This document shows positions 1-8,054 of a stretch of DNA of 64,000 nucleotides, piece after piece (position 1 is the stretch's first letter; each line of letters starts with the position of its first letter). The notes under the pieces were generated by a model. The model searched no databases, was not told where the DNA came from, and saw only the letters and a list, made by a program, of their open reading frames with translations. Source of the stretch: an uncultured Eubacteriales bacterium (GTDB lineage Bacteria > Bacillota > Clostridia > Christensenellales > UBA1242). Where the stretch lies: assembly GCA_948806215.1 (NCBI GenBank), contig CAQIDI010000003.1, positions 1 through 64,000 on the forward strand, read 5' to 3'. Position numbers and translations under genes: made by a program.

Positions 1-176
1 GGCAGATTATCTATTACATCCCCTTGTTTAAGTTTAACTGTTTCAAAGTTGCTGTTTTTAAAAGTTATTGTTTTAAAAGGTGTCATACCCAATATAACAA
101 ATAAGGCAACTGCAGCAGCAACAATAGCAACACTAACAAAAACCATTGTATATAATTTTTTTGTACTTCTTCCCAA
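1..176 (-). CDS. Membrane-anchored protein, N-terminus only (cut by window edge)
   Basis: An open minus-strand frame enters from position 176 and runs off the left edge. It encodes a basic N-terminus (LGRSTKKLYT), then one hydrophobic segment of about 20 residues and an extracytoplasmic part that reads TITFKNSNFETVKLKQGD before the edge. The start is uncertain: TTG at 176-174 keeps the basic residues before the membrane segment, while ATG at 146-144 would drop them. It follows the DUF1858 gene closely and is probably its operon partner. The visible ectodomain vaguely resembles the first strand of an InlB/Flg_new repeat, but too little is present to call a family. Confidence 0.55.
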   Translation of the reverse strand, partial: MGRSTKKLYTMVFVSVAIVAAAVALFVILGMTPFKTITFKNSNFETVKLKQGDVIDNL

Positions 177-192
177 ATCGCACCCACTTAAT

Positions 193-417
193 TTATTTTA
201 GTAATTCGTTAAGTTTTTTTAACATTAGTTCAACATCAACACCGTGAACTTCAGCTGCTTGTTCAATGGTTTCCATTAAACTAAAAGGACAACTAAAGCA
301 ATGCATACCAAAACCAGTAAGCACTTGTTCTGCTCCTTCGTGTAATTTTAAAGCTTGCTCGATTGTTAAATTTTTAGTGAATTTTTGTTTTGCTTGTTTT
401 ACTTTTTTTAAGTTCAT
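193..417 (-). CDS. DUF1858 (redox disulfide) domain protein
   Basis: This 74-residue protein is almost entirely a DUF1858 domain, also described as the hybrid-cluster-protein-associated redox disulfide domain. Diagnostic features are a helix rich in Lys and Glu, then the GMHCFSCP motif (residues 37-44) with its CxxC pair, and the closing VHGVDVELMLKKLNELL helix. The family is thought to act in redox or metal chemistry, but its exact role is not settled. A ribosome binding site (AAGGAGA) lies 5-6 bases before the ATG. The gene starts 11 bases after the SPFH gene ends and is followed directly by a membrane protein gene, so the three are likely co-transcribed. Confidence 0.85.
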   Translation of the reverse strand: MNLKKVKQAKQKFTKNLTIEQALKLHEGAEQVLTGFGMHCFSCPFSLMETIEQAAEVHGVDVELMLKKLNELLK

Positions 418-428
418 AATTTTCTCCT

Positions 429-1469
429 TTATTGTTTAAACCCACACTTTGGGCAGAATGCAAATTTTGCATCAATAGTTTCTCCACAAAATTTACAAAC
501 CTTTTTATTATCGTTATTTAATATGTTTTCCTGAGAGCCAATATCGGTTCTTTCATAATTAGTATTTGCAATAGGTGCTTTAACATTCCCACCACGCCTA
601 ACAATTTGCGGTGCACTTTGGTTAGTTTGTTGTTCGTAACCAAATTCGTTTGTTGTTGCATTGCCAACACTAACATCAACTTTATCGGGAACTATTTTTT
701 CTGGTTGAAACTTAATACCCGTGTTTTCAAATTGTTTATCAAAATGGCTACGCTCTGCTAAAAATTCGGCAACCTTTTTTTGTAACCTTTTATTTAGTTT
801 TAAGCTTGCAACTTCTAGGTTATAAACCCTAACACCAAATATTTCTGTTTTTTCATTAATAGCAGGATTAAGCACACTAGTTAGCACCTTTGGATTTAAT
901 AATATTTCTGTAAAACCAACTTTGCTTTTTGCCAGCATTTTATTAACTTCGTTTCCCACCAAGTCAGTAATTAATTCTTTGCTTTGTTTGTTAGGAATAA
1001 ATGGTCTTTCAATAAGCAACACTTTTAACAATTTTTCAGGTTCAAAAATTTGAATGTTGCAAAGCCCTTCTGCATAACCCTTAATTCTACCAAACTTATC
1101 GGATTTTGCATAGAACGGTTCGTTTGAAGAATATTCAACATTTTCTAGCACACTGGTTAAAACATAGTAAATATCCGCTCTAAATTTTTTTTCGTAGTTT
1201 CCGTTTTTGTTTGGACGGTCTAGTTTTAATCTAGAAAATGTAACGGGTAATACCGCCCCGCCCAGTTTGTGTTTACCGCTTGGAATTATATCGCTAACTC
1301 TATCGTTAACAACAAACACTGCACTATAGCCATCGTTAACAATAATGTTTGAATTAATATGAACAATTCGACCTTTTAAAGGATATAAATAAACTAAGCG
1401 ACCATTTAATTCGTCACCACATTCAATACTTTTATTAAATAAACTTTTTAATTTTGAAAAAATGCTCAT
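429..1469 (-). CDS. SPFH-domain protein with C-terminal zinc ribbon (YdjI-like)
   Basis: The 346-residue protein has an SPFH/Band-7-like region over about residues 30-245, an Asn/Gln-rich linker (about 255-320) and a terminal double-CxxC zinc ribbon (CKFCGE near 326, CPKCGFKQ at the end). This arrangement matches the YdjI/'virion core protein-like' group of bacterial SPFH proteins, which organise membrane-associated scaffolds. No transmembrane segment is visible, so it is probably cytoplasmic and peripheral. A TGAGGT ribosome binding site precedes the ATG. It heads a short operon with the DUF1858 gene and a membrane protein. The specific role here is unknown. Confidence 0.75.
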   Translation of the reverse strand: MSIFSKLKSLFNKSIECGDELNGRLVYLYPLKGRIVHINSNIIVNDGYSAVFVVNDRVSDIIPSGKHKLGGAVLPVTFSRLKLDRPNKNGNYEKKFRADIYYVLTSVLENVEYSSNEPFYAKSDKFGRIKGYAEGLCNIQIFEPEKLLKVLLIERPFIPNKQSKELITDLVGNEVNKMLAKSKVGFTEILLNPKVLTSVLNPAINEKTEIFGVRVYNLEVASLKLNKRLQKKVAEFLAERSHFDKQFENTGIKFQPEKIVPDKVDVSVGNATTNEFGYEQQTNQSAPQIVRRGGNVKAPIANTNYERTDIGSQENILNNDNKKVCKFCGETIDAKFAFCPKCGFKQ

Positions 1470-1626
1470 ATAACCTCAAAATTATTTAAAGCGATTATTC
1501 TAAACAAATTTTAACATATTTATTAATAAAACAAAATTAATTTGCGTAACTCACTTTAAAATAAAATAAATTTTAATTAATAAATAAATATTTAATTACA
1601 TATACATAAGTAAACTAGTGCTTAAA

Positions 1627-1651
1627 TTTGCCAAAAAATATTTTAGGCAAA
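1627..1651 (+). promoter_or_regulatory. 25-bp near-palindrome upstream of the PRC-barrel-like gene
   Basis: TTTGCC and GGCAAA flank a symmetric A/T core (AAAATATTTT), giving an almost perfect inverted repeat ending 28 bases before the ATG at 1680. A TATATA-like -10 lies just downstream, so the palindrome would cover the -35 region. A repressor operator is a reasonable inference; chance symmetry in AT-rich DNA is the alternative. Confidence 0.35.
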
Positions 1652-1679
1652 CTGCATATATACACTATTTGGGGGAATT

Positions 1680-2393
1680 ATGGCAAAAGTAAGTAATATT
1701 ATTTCCAGTTTTGTTGTTAGCATATATAATGGACAAACCGAGGGTGTTGTTTCAAATATATTATTTAACGAAAAGAAAAAAGCTAAGTATTTAATTATTA
1801 GCCAAAACGATGAAACTTTTTTAATGCTAGACACTAAAGATATTTATGCATTTGGCGATGGTGCAGTTTTAATTAAAAACTCACAAGTTCTTAATATGTA
1901 TGAAAATAAAATATTGGAATCAAAAAATTGTTTTAGCCCAATTAACAGCATTGTTGTTAATCTTGATGGCAACTTTTTAGGTTATGTTTCCGATATCGAC
2001 TTAGATAATAAATATTCTATTGTTAGCATAAGTGTTGGCAACGATAAAACCATTAAACTATGCGATGTTTTAAATGTAACCGATAGTGCAATATTAACTT
2101 GCTTAGGAATTAAAAAGCCTAAAATATCAAACTTTAAAGCAAGCAACGTTTTACCAACAGTTGAAAATAACATTAAAGTTACTATTCAAGATGATATTAA
2201 ACCAGTAGAAACAATTTTACCAACAAGATCAATTACTAATTATAACTTTTTACTTAACCGAAAAGTAAACCGCGATATTCAAAACTTTAACGGCGAAATT
2301 ATTATTAAAGAAAACCAAATAATAAACACCAAAATTTTGGATATTGCAAGAATTAACGGTAAAATAAGAGAACTAACAAAATATAGTATTTAA
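1680..2393 (+). CDS. PRC-barrel-like protein
   Basis: The 237-residue protein contains two consecutive PRC-barrel-like segments (about residues 5-70 and 82-145), each with the pattern of a short strand, a Gly turn and a 'vsdil/vsdidl' strand. PRC-barrels are small beta domains found in RimM, photosynthetic reaction centres and YlmC/YmxH-type proteins of Firmicutes. The C-terminal 50 residues (GEIIIKENQIINTKILDIAR) resemble the 'keGevIteeileka' tail of such proteins. No signal peptide or membrane segment is seen. A GGGGGAATT ribosome binding site precedes the ATG. It is a single-gene unit ending in a shared terminator. Function is unknown. Confidence 0.6.
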   Translation: MAKVSNIISSFVVSIYNGQTEGVVSNILFNEKKKAKYLIISQNDETFLMLDTKDIYAFGDGAVLIKNSQVLNMYENKILESKNCFSPINSIVVNLDGNFLGYVSDIDLDNKYSIVSISVGNDKTIKLCDVLNVTDSAILTCLGIKKPKISNFKASNVLPTVENNIKVTIQDDIKPVETILPTRSITNYNFLLNRKVNRDIQNFNGEIIIKENQIINTKILDIARINGKIRELTKYSI

Positions 2394-2422
2394 AAAAAAG
2401 AAGCAAAATTTGCTTCTTTTTT
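2394..2422. terminator. Bidirectional rho-independent terminator
   Basis: GAAGCAA and TTGCTTC around a 3-base loop form a hairpin flanked by six A and six T, so it can work on both strands. It separates the convergent PRC-barrel-like gene and the coiled-coil membrane protein gene. Confidence 0.85.
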
Positions 2423-4445
2423 AAAACTCTTCGTTATCGTTAGAACGAATTGTTCCTATTCTAGTTCCAGTTTTTTTCTTGTCACCATTATCTTTTTGCA
2501 TTTTGTTAACTTGATCCAAAAGCGAATTTAAGGTTGCTTTATTTCGTGGAGCTCTAACAGTTGAACTTGAAACCGGTTTAACCATTTCAATTTTTTCTGG
2601 TGCTTTCTTCTTTTGTTCGGTTTCAACTCGTTGTTTTTCGATTTTTGCCTTTTCATCTAAAGAAGAATGAACTTCGTTTAAGGTAGGAATTTTAATTTCT
2701 ACTTTACTAGCACTTTCTTTGTTAGCTTTTGCTTTTTCAAACAAATCGCTTTCAATTTTTTTATGTTGTTCAAGTTCGCGATTTAAGCCTTCGATGTTCT
2801 TTTCAAGCAGTGTGATTTTATCTTGATATAAAACAGAGTTTTGGTCGCTAAGTTTAACTCTATCTTGAAGGTCGGCAATTTGTTTTGCAACATCTTCGCT
2901 AACTTCAACCACTCTGCCATCCTCTAATTCCTTAGTGGATTTTTTGCTCATAAAGCTTTGTTTAAATTCTGCACTTGTTAAATACTCTTTTAAATCTTTA
3001 GTAGCTTCAAGTTCTGCCTTTTTAACTTCTAACTGATCGTGAGCAATGTTTAACTCGCTGCTAACTTTGCTAAGTTCACTGGTTTTTTCTTCAATAGAAA
3101 TTTTTAGTTCTTCAATGGTTTTTTCTAAGTTAGCCTTATCTTCCGAAATTTGATCAAGATAAGGTTTGCTTTGTTCTTGAACGGTTCTTGAAATTTGACC
3201 ATAAATTTTGTTTGCATAACTCTTACATTCAGCTTTCATAGCTTCTTCAATTATAGAACGACGACGTTCGATTTCTTGATTAAGAGCATCAATTTCGCCT
3301 TGCATTTCTTCTTGTTGTTTTTGAAAACGACTTGTTGCAAGTTCATAATCTTTTTCAAGTTGTTGCAATTTTGTTTGTTCTTCTGTATAACGCTTTCTCA
3401 TATAGTTTTGTTCAATTTTAACAGTTGTAGCGTTAATTTGTTCGGTTAATTGATTTAACGATTCTCTAGCAGCTTGTGCCTTACGCTCAAAATCCTTAGT
3501 AACTTCATCAAAATTCTTTTGATAGTTATACATTTCGGTTTCTTTTGAGTTAACACGTTGAGATAAATCGCGTTTAACATTTAAGTATTTTTCACTTTCT
3601 TTCATTGCGCGTTCAAGTAGTAATGCATTTTCTACGCCTAGTTCATCAAATTCGTAATATTCGTATTTAGTTGCATTTAGTTCTTCTTCTTCTCTAGCAC
3701 GTTTTTCTTCTATTTCGCGTTTTTCTAAGTAATCTTGTAAAACAGGAATACCTTCTTTAATTTCACGCTTTGTAAATAAAACTTCGTAATCGATAAAAGC
3801 AGGCATTGTTGTGCAAGCTTTGTTAATGTTTCTTTCAAATTCGTGGAAGCTATAGTATAGGTCGGCATTAATAGATGTGTGGCGAGCACGAAGGAACGCA
3901 ACAAATAATAAACCTAAAGCCAACACTAAAATTGGAACTAAGAAAACTTCAAAGAATAAAACGTTAAATCTAATTTGATCGTTTGCAACTTTTCCTGCAA
4001 ATCCCAAAATTAAAGTTAAAATAGAAATAACAACAGTAAATATTCCGCAAGTGGTAGCCGTGTTTGCATATGCACTTGTTTTTGCTGGCTGATCAATACA
4101 AGTGTTTGTGTTCATATATTCGCTTGGAGATTTATCACGATTAAGCATATATTCTTGCCAGCAATATCTAAGTGTTCTAGGAACACTTTTCATCTTTTCG
4201 TTTAATTCAACAATGTTCTCGTCATTAACATATGGGTTTTTAATAAAGTACTTGTTTAGTTTTGTTATATTTTTTAAAAGTTTAACTTCGTAGGTTTTAC
4301 TTGTTCTTATAACCGAAACAATTATTGTTAAAAGTAGTAAGCCAAGCCCACCTAATACCAAATAATCAAATGTAATATAATTTCCTAGTTCCTGAAAAAA
4401 TTCAGATAACGAGTTAAATATATTAGCAAGTAAAACTAAATTCAT
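2421..4445 (-). CDS. Coiled-coil membrane protein with MotA/ExbB-like topology
   Basis: Start chosen at ATG 4445-4443, because TTTAGGAG sits 8-9 bases before it; an ATG 42 bases upstream has no such site. The product is 674 residues. One transmembrane helix lies near residues 27-47. About 85 cytoplasmic residues follow, containing RYCWQEYMLNRD, then two more helices (about 134-156 and 164-187), then nearly 480 residues of Glu/Lys-rich coiled coil and a basic, Ser/Lys-rich end. The one-plus-two helix layout with a long tail resembles the MotA/TolQ/ExbB family and especially ZorA. I see no MotB/ExbD/ZorB-type partner nearby, so this is an inference from topology. It may instead be a lineage-specific envelope scaffold. 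Confidence 0.6.
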   Translation of the reverse strand: MNLVLLANIFNSLSEFFQELGNYITFDYLVLGGLGLLLLTIIVSVIRTSKTYEVKLLKNITKLNKYFIKNPYVNDENIVELNEKMKSVPRTLRYCWQEYMLNRDKSPSEYMNTNTCIDQPAKTSAYANTATTCGIFTVVISILTLILGFAGKVANDQIRFNVLFFEVFLVPILVLALGLLFVAFLRARHTSINADLYYSFHEFERNINKACTTMPAFIDYEVLFTKREIKEGIPVLQDYLEKREIEEKRAREEEELNATKYEYYEFDELGVENALLLERAMKESEKYLNVKRDLSQRVNSKETEMYNYQKNFDEVTKDFERKAQAARESLNQLTEQINATTVKIEQNYMRKRYTEEQTKLQQLEKDYELATSRFQKQQEEMQGEIDALNQEIERRRSIIEEAMKAECKSYANKIYGQISRTVQEQSKPYLDQISEDKANLEKTIEELKISIEEKTSELSKVSSELNIAHDQLEVKKAELEATKDLKEYLTSAEFKQSFMSKKSTKELEDGRVVEVSEDVAKQIADLQDRVKLSDQNSVLYQDKITLLEKNIEGLNRELEQHKKIESDLFEKAKANKESASKVEIKIPTLNEVHSSLDEKAKIEKQRVETEQKKKAPEKIEMVKPVSSSTVRAPRNKATLNSLLDQVNKMQKDNGDKKKTGTRIGTIRSNDNEEF

Positions 4446-4595
4446 TTTCCATTCTCCTAAAGTTTTGTTATTTATTGCCAAAACCATTTTTTTGACAAAA
4501 AGTAAAATTTTTACGCTTATGCTAGTAGTAGTATATCACAATGATTATTTTTTACCAACAAATAAAAAATATTTTTTATAATAATATTTAATATA

Positions 4596-7500
4596 TTATA
4601 AACTAATAAATTTGTTTAAATTAAATAAATATAGCATTTTGCTTTTAACTTTTACTTTAAAACCTTCGGCTACTGCTAATTCGTAGCATTTTAATTGAAG
4701 CGTATATTTTTGTTTTAGTGCCATTTCGTTAGATGTTTTGTTTGTTTTAAAATCTATAATTATTGCTTCATTGCCATTAATCAAAATTAAATCCACAACA
4801 CCTTGAATTAAAACATTAACATCATCTTTATCTTCGCTAATTTTATTGTATGATGTGTTTAACAAAAATTGCTTTTCGGTAAATATTTTTGTATCAGGTT
4901 TTATTAATTCTTTAATTTTTAAATAAGCATTTTCTATTTGATTTTTGTTTATTTTGTTAGCCAATTCTTTTTCTAATTTTCCACTTGCCACAAGCTTACT
5001 TATAACACTATCAAAATTAAATTCTTCTAAATAATTTATGTTTTGCATAACAGTGTGATAAGCTGTTCCAAGTTTTAACGAATCGGAAGTTTGAATGTCG
5101 CTATAACTTATGTTTAATGTTAAATTTGTTTCGGAAATATTAACATAGTTTTCGTCTTCCAATAAACCCGACACACTGTTTTTTGTTGCTATTAATTTGT
5201 TACTTGAAAAATTAGTGTTTGTAACATTTTTTACAATGTTGTTAACAACGCTTTCAACTTTTAAATTTTGGTTTAACTCAACCACATCGTTAGTAAAATC
5301 AAGTGTTACTTCTTTTGGGTTAGTAACATTAACATCACAAATTTTTTCGCCATTATAATTTAAACTAAAACTTGGTTTTAAATTAAATGCCCCAATATCT
5401 GATTTGTTTATTCCTTTAAAAATTAAATCTAAAAAGTTTGTTGAAAATTTAACACTTCGGTTAACATTAAATTCTAACTTTGATAAATCGTAAGACCCAA
5501 CAATTGTTAAATAGTTTTTAGCCCTTGTTAATGCAACATATAGTAACCTTATTTGTTCGTTTAGTTCTTCACTAACTTTATGTAACACATTCGCTCGTTT
5601 TTGAATTGTGCTATATTCAACTCTTAAATTAGTATCTTTATAGTTTAATCCTATTCCTAATTTTTCAGAAATAACCATATCGGCACGGCGTGCACTTAAG
5701 TTAAAACTTTTTCCCATATTACATAAAATAACACAAGGATATTCTAACCCCTTAGATTTGTGCATTGTTAAAATTTTAATAGAATTATCGGTTGATTTTG
5801 TAGACACAGTAAAGTCGTCTTTTTTGGTTAAGGATTCTAAGAATTCCAAACATTTATTTAGGTTAAAATTAAACATATCGTTTTTAACTAACTCTAAAAA
5901 AACTTCGATATTAGTTATTCTATCAACCCCATCTGGCAAAGCATAGTAATAAGATTTTAAATCGTATTTGTTTATTACATAATCTAAAATTTCCGAAATT
6001 GTGCTGTAACTTAACTTGTTTCTTATTGCATTAATTTCTTTCCAGAACGCCGATATTTTGTCAGAAAGTACTAAATTTGTTCCGAAATTACTATAATTAA
6101 GCACATTTTCATAAAAGCCATCATACTTTCCTTCAAGTTTTATTTGTGCAAGTTCGTTATTTGAAACATTAAACATAACACTATGCAGCACAGTTGCAAG
6201 TTCAACTTCTTGCGTGCTGTTTGCAACAACTTTTAATAGTGAGTATAAAATTGTAACTTCGCTTGAATTAAAAATGCTTTGTTTAAAATTTGCACTAACT
6301 GGTAACTTATGGTCTGATAATAATTTATATAAATTAATAACAAAATCTTTTGAATCGCGAGTTAAAATTGCAATATCGCAATAGTTAATATTTTTAACAC
6401 TATTTGTTTTTGCATCGAAATATGGTTTATATAAAACATTATTAATTTCGTTTAAAACCACAATGGCTTCTGTTTGCTCTTTGCCTAGTTCATTATCGTT
6501 ATTTTCGGTTTCGTCACTATCTGTATTTTTTTTAGAGTTTGTGTTTATTATGTTTAATTTAACATTGCCACTATCTTGTAACTTGCCTTTAAGTTGAGCA
6601 TCGGATAAATAATTTATACCAATAGTGTTAGTGGTAATTATACTATTAAAAATCATATTAGCAAAGTTAATAATATTTTTAGAAGACCTATAATTTTCGT
6701 TTAGTTTTAATAACTTATTGTTTACTCCATCGCTATTAAACAAGTTATATTTGTTTAAAAATATTTCTGGCTTGCATTGCCTAAATGCATAAATGCTTTG
6801 TTTAATATCGCCTATCATATATAGGTTATTTCCACTGGTTAAACTTAAAATTATATCTTCTTGAATTTGATTAATATCCTGATATTCATCAACAAAAATA
6901 TAACTATAATTTTGTTTTAATTCTGCTTTAATTTTATCATCTTCCAAAATTTGAAGAGTTAATTTTTGCAAATCAGAAAAATCTAAAACGCCAGCATTTT
7001 GTTTTAATCTAGAAAATTCGATTTCAACATTTTTTGTTATTTCATAAAGTTTTAATTCAATTTTTCTAAGGTTATTTGATGATTGTTTTATTTCCTCAAA
7101 ATTGTTTGAAACTAAGTTTTCTTTAGCACTTAATAAAACTTTTTTAAAGGCATTAACAGTTAACTTTAATGTTTCGTAATACTCTAAAAATTCTGGGTTA
7201 TTAATTGCCACTAACCTATTAAAAGAAGGTGCATTAAAAATAAGATTACTAAGGTTTGTAAAACAATTTTGTTCGCTTAATAATTTTGCATAGTTATAGT
7301 AATCGCTAACAATTTGAGTTTGTTTTTCTGATATGGTTTCGGCAACATTTAATAATGCTTTAAAGTCGCTAACATAACCACTTAAATTTGAGTGATAGTA
7401 ATTAAACAAAAAATTTACACTTTCGTTTTTAGAAAAATCTGTGTTTGTAGTTTGATCTAAAATTTTATAAAACCAACCATCAGCATTTGTTTGTTCGCTT

Positions 7501-8054
7501 AAAAAGTTATATAGTTCTGTAATAATATTTTTTAGTTTGTTAAAGTTTCGTTTTTCGTTAAACGATTCAAACACTTCAAAAAACTCGGCATCGTTATTTG
7601 TTACATAATTATTAAACACATTATTAAGTGCAGTGTTAAACATACTTTGATGTTCTACATTGGCAATAATTTTAAAGTTTGGTTCAACCGAAACAGCATA
7701 AAAATATTTGGTAACAATTTTTTTACAAACGCTATGCACTGTTCCAATATCCGCCACCATAATGTTATCTAATTCGGAATAAAGTTGTTTCAACTTTTCT
7801 TCGCTATAGTTATTTGTTTTAATATTATTTATTAGTTCAAAATAAAGTTTTTGTTTCATTTCTTGTGCAGCAGCATCGGTAAAAGTTACCACTAGCAAAC
7901 TTTGCACTGGCACATTATGTTCCACTATTAAGTTGATTAATTTATAAATCATAGTAGTGGTTTTACCACTACCTGCCGATGCCGAAACCAACATATTACC
8001 TTTTGTGTTTTTAACAAAAGCAGTTTGCTCGACATTTAATTTAATTTCACTCAT
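4596..8054 (-). CDS. addA: ATP-dependent helicase/nuclease subunit A
   Basis: The 1,152-residue protein is a UvrD/Rep-type (SF1A) helicase fused to a RecB-family nuclease. Visible motifs in order: Walker A SASAGSGKTTT (residues 23-33), DEYQD Walker B (motif II), IGDIKQSIYAFR (III), LNENYRSS (IV), TMHKSKGLEYP (V), LLYVALTRAK (VI), and a C-terminal nuclease centre with GVVDLI and IIDFKTNKT. AddA works with AddB to unwind and resect double-strand breaks and load RecA. Its start overlaps the end of addB by 8 bases, which implies translational coupling. The nuclease lobe looks complete. The function call is firm. Confidence 0.95.
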   Translation of the reverse strand: MSEIKLNVEQTAFVKNTKGNMLVSASAGSGKTTTMIYKLINLIVEHNVPVQSLLVVTFTDAAAQEMKQKLYFELINNIKTNNYSEEKLKQLYSELDNIMVADIGTVHSVCKKIVTKYFYAVSVEPNFKIIANVEHQSMFNTALNNVFNNYVTNNDAEFFEVFESFNEKRNFNKLKNIITELYNFLSEQTNADGWFYKILDQTTNTDFSKNESVNFLFNYYHSNLSGYVSDFKALLNVAETISEKQTQIVSDYYNYAKLLSEQNCFTNLSNLIFNAPSFNRLVAINNPEFLEYYETLKLTVNAFKKVLLSAKENLVSNNFEEIKQSSNNLRKIELKLYEITKNVEIEFSRLKQNAGVLDFSDLQKLTLQILEDDKIKAELKQNYSYIFVDEYQDINQIQEDIILSLTSGNNLYMIGDIKQSIYAFRQCKPEIFLNKYNLFNSDGVNNKLLKLNENYRSSKNIINFANMIFNSIITTNTIGINYLSDAQLKGKLQDSGNVKLNIINTNSKKNTDSDETENNDNELGKEQTEAIVVLNEINNVLYKPYFDAKTNSVKNINYCDIAILTRDSKDFVINLYKLLSDHKLPVSANFKQSIFNSSEVTILYSLLKVVANSTQEVELATVLHSVMFNVSNNELAQIKLEGKYDGFYENVLNYSNFGTNLVLSDKISAFWKEINAIRNKLSYSTISEILDYVINKYDLKSYYYALPDGVDRITNIEVFLELVKNDMFNFNLNKCLEFLESLTKKDDFTVSTKSTDNSIKILTMHKSKGLEYPCVILCNMGKSFNLSARRADMVISEKLGIGLNYKDTNLRVEYSTIQKRANVLHKVSEELNEQIRLLYVALTRAKNYLTIVGSYDLSKLEFNVNRSVKFSTNFLDLIFKGINKSDIGAFNLKPSFSLNYNGEKICDVNVTNPKEVTLDFTNDVVELNQNLKVESVVNNIVKNVTNTNFSSNKLIATKNSVSGLLEDENYVNISETNLTLNISYSDIQTSDSLKLGTAYHTVMQNINYLEEFNFDSVISKLVASGKLEKELANKINKNQIENAYLKIKELIKPDTKIFTEKQFLLNTSYNKISEDKDDVNVLIQGVVDLILINGNEAIIIDFKTNKTSNEMALKQKYTLQLKCYELAVAEGFKVKVKSKMLYLFNLNKFISL

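Noticed and set aside
1643..2173. Minus-strand frames opposite the PRC-barrel-like gene
   Set aside because: They lie antisense to a well-supported gene with its own ribosome binding site and terminator, and they show no protein-like features.
8047..8054. Overlap of addB and addA as a possible frameshift or fusion
   Set aside because: An 8-base overlap with an intact stop and start is ordinary translational coupling for addBA.
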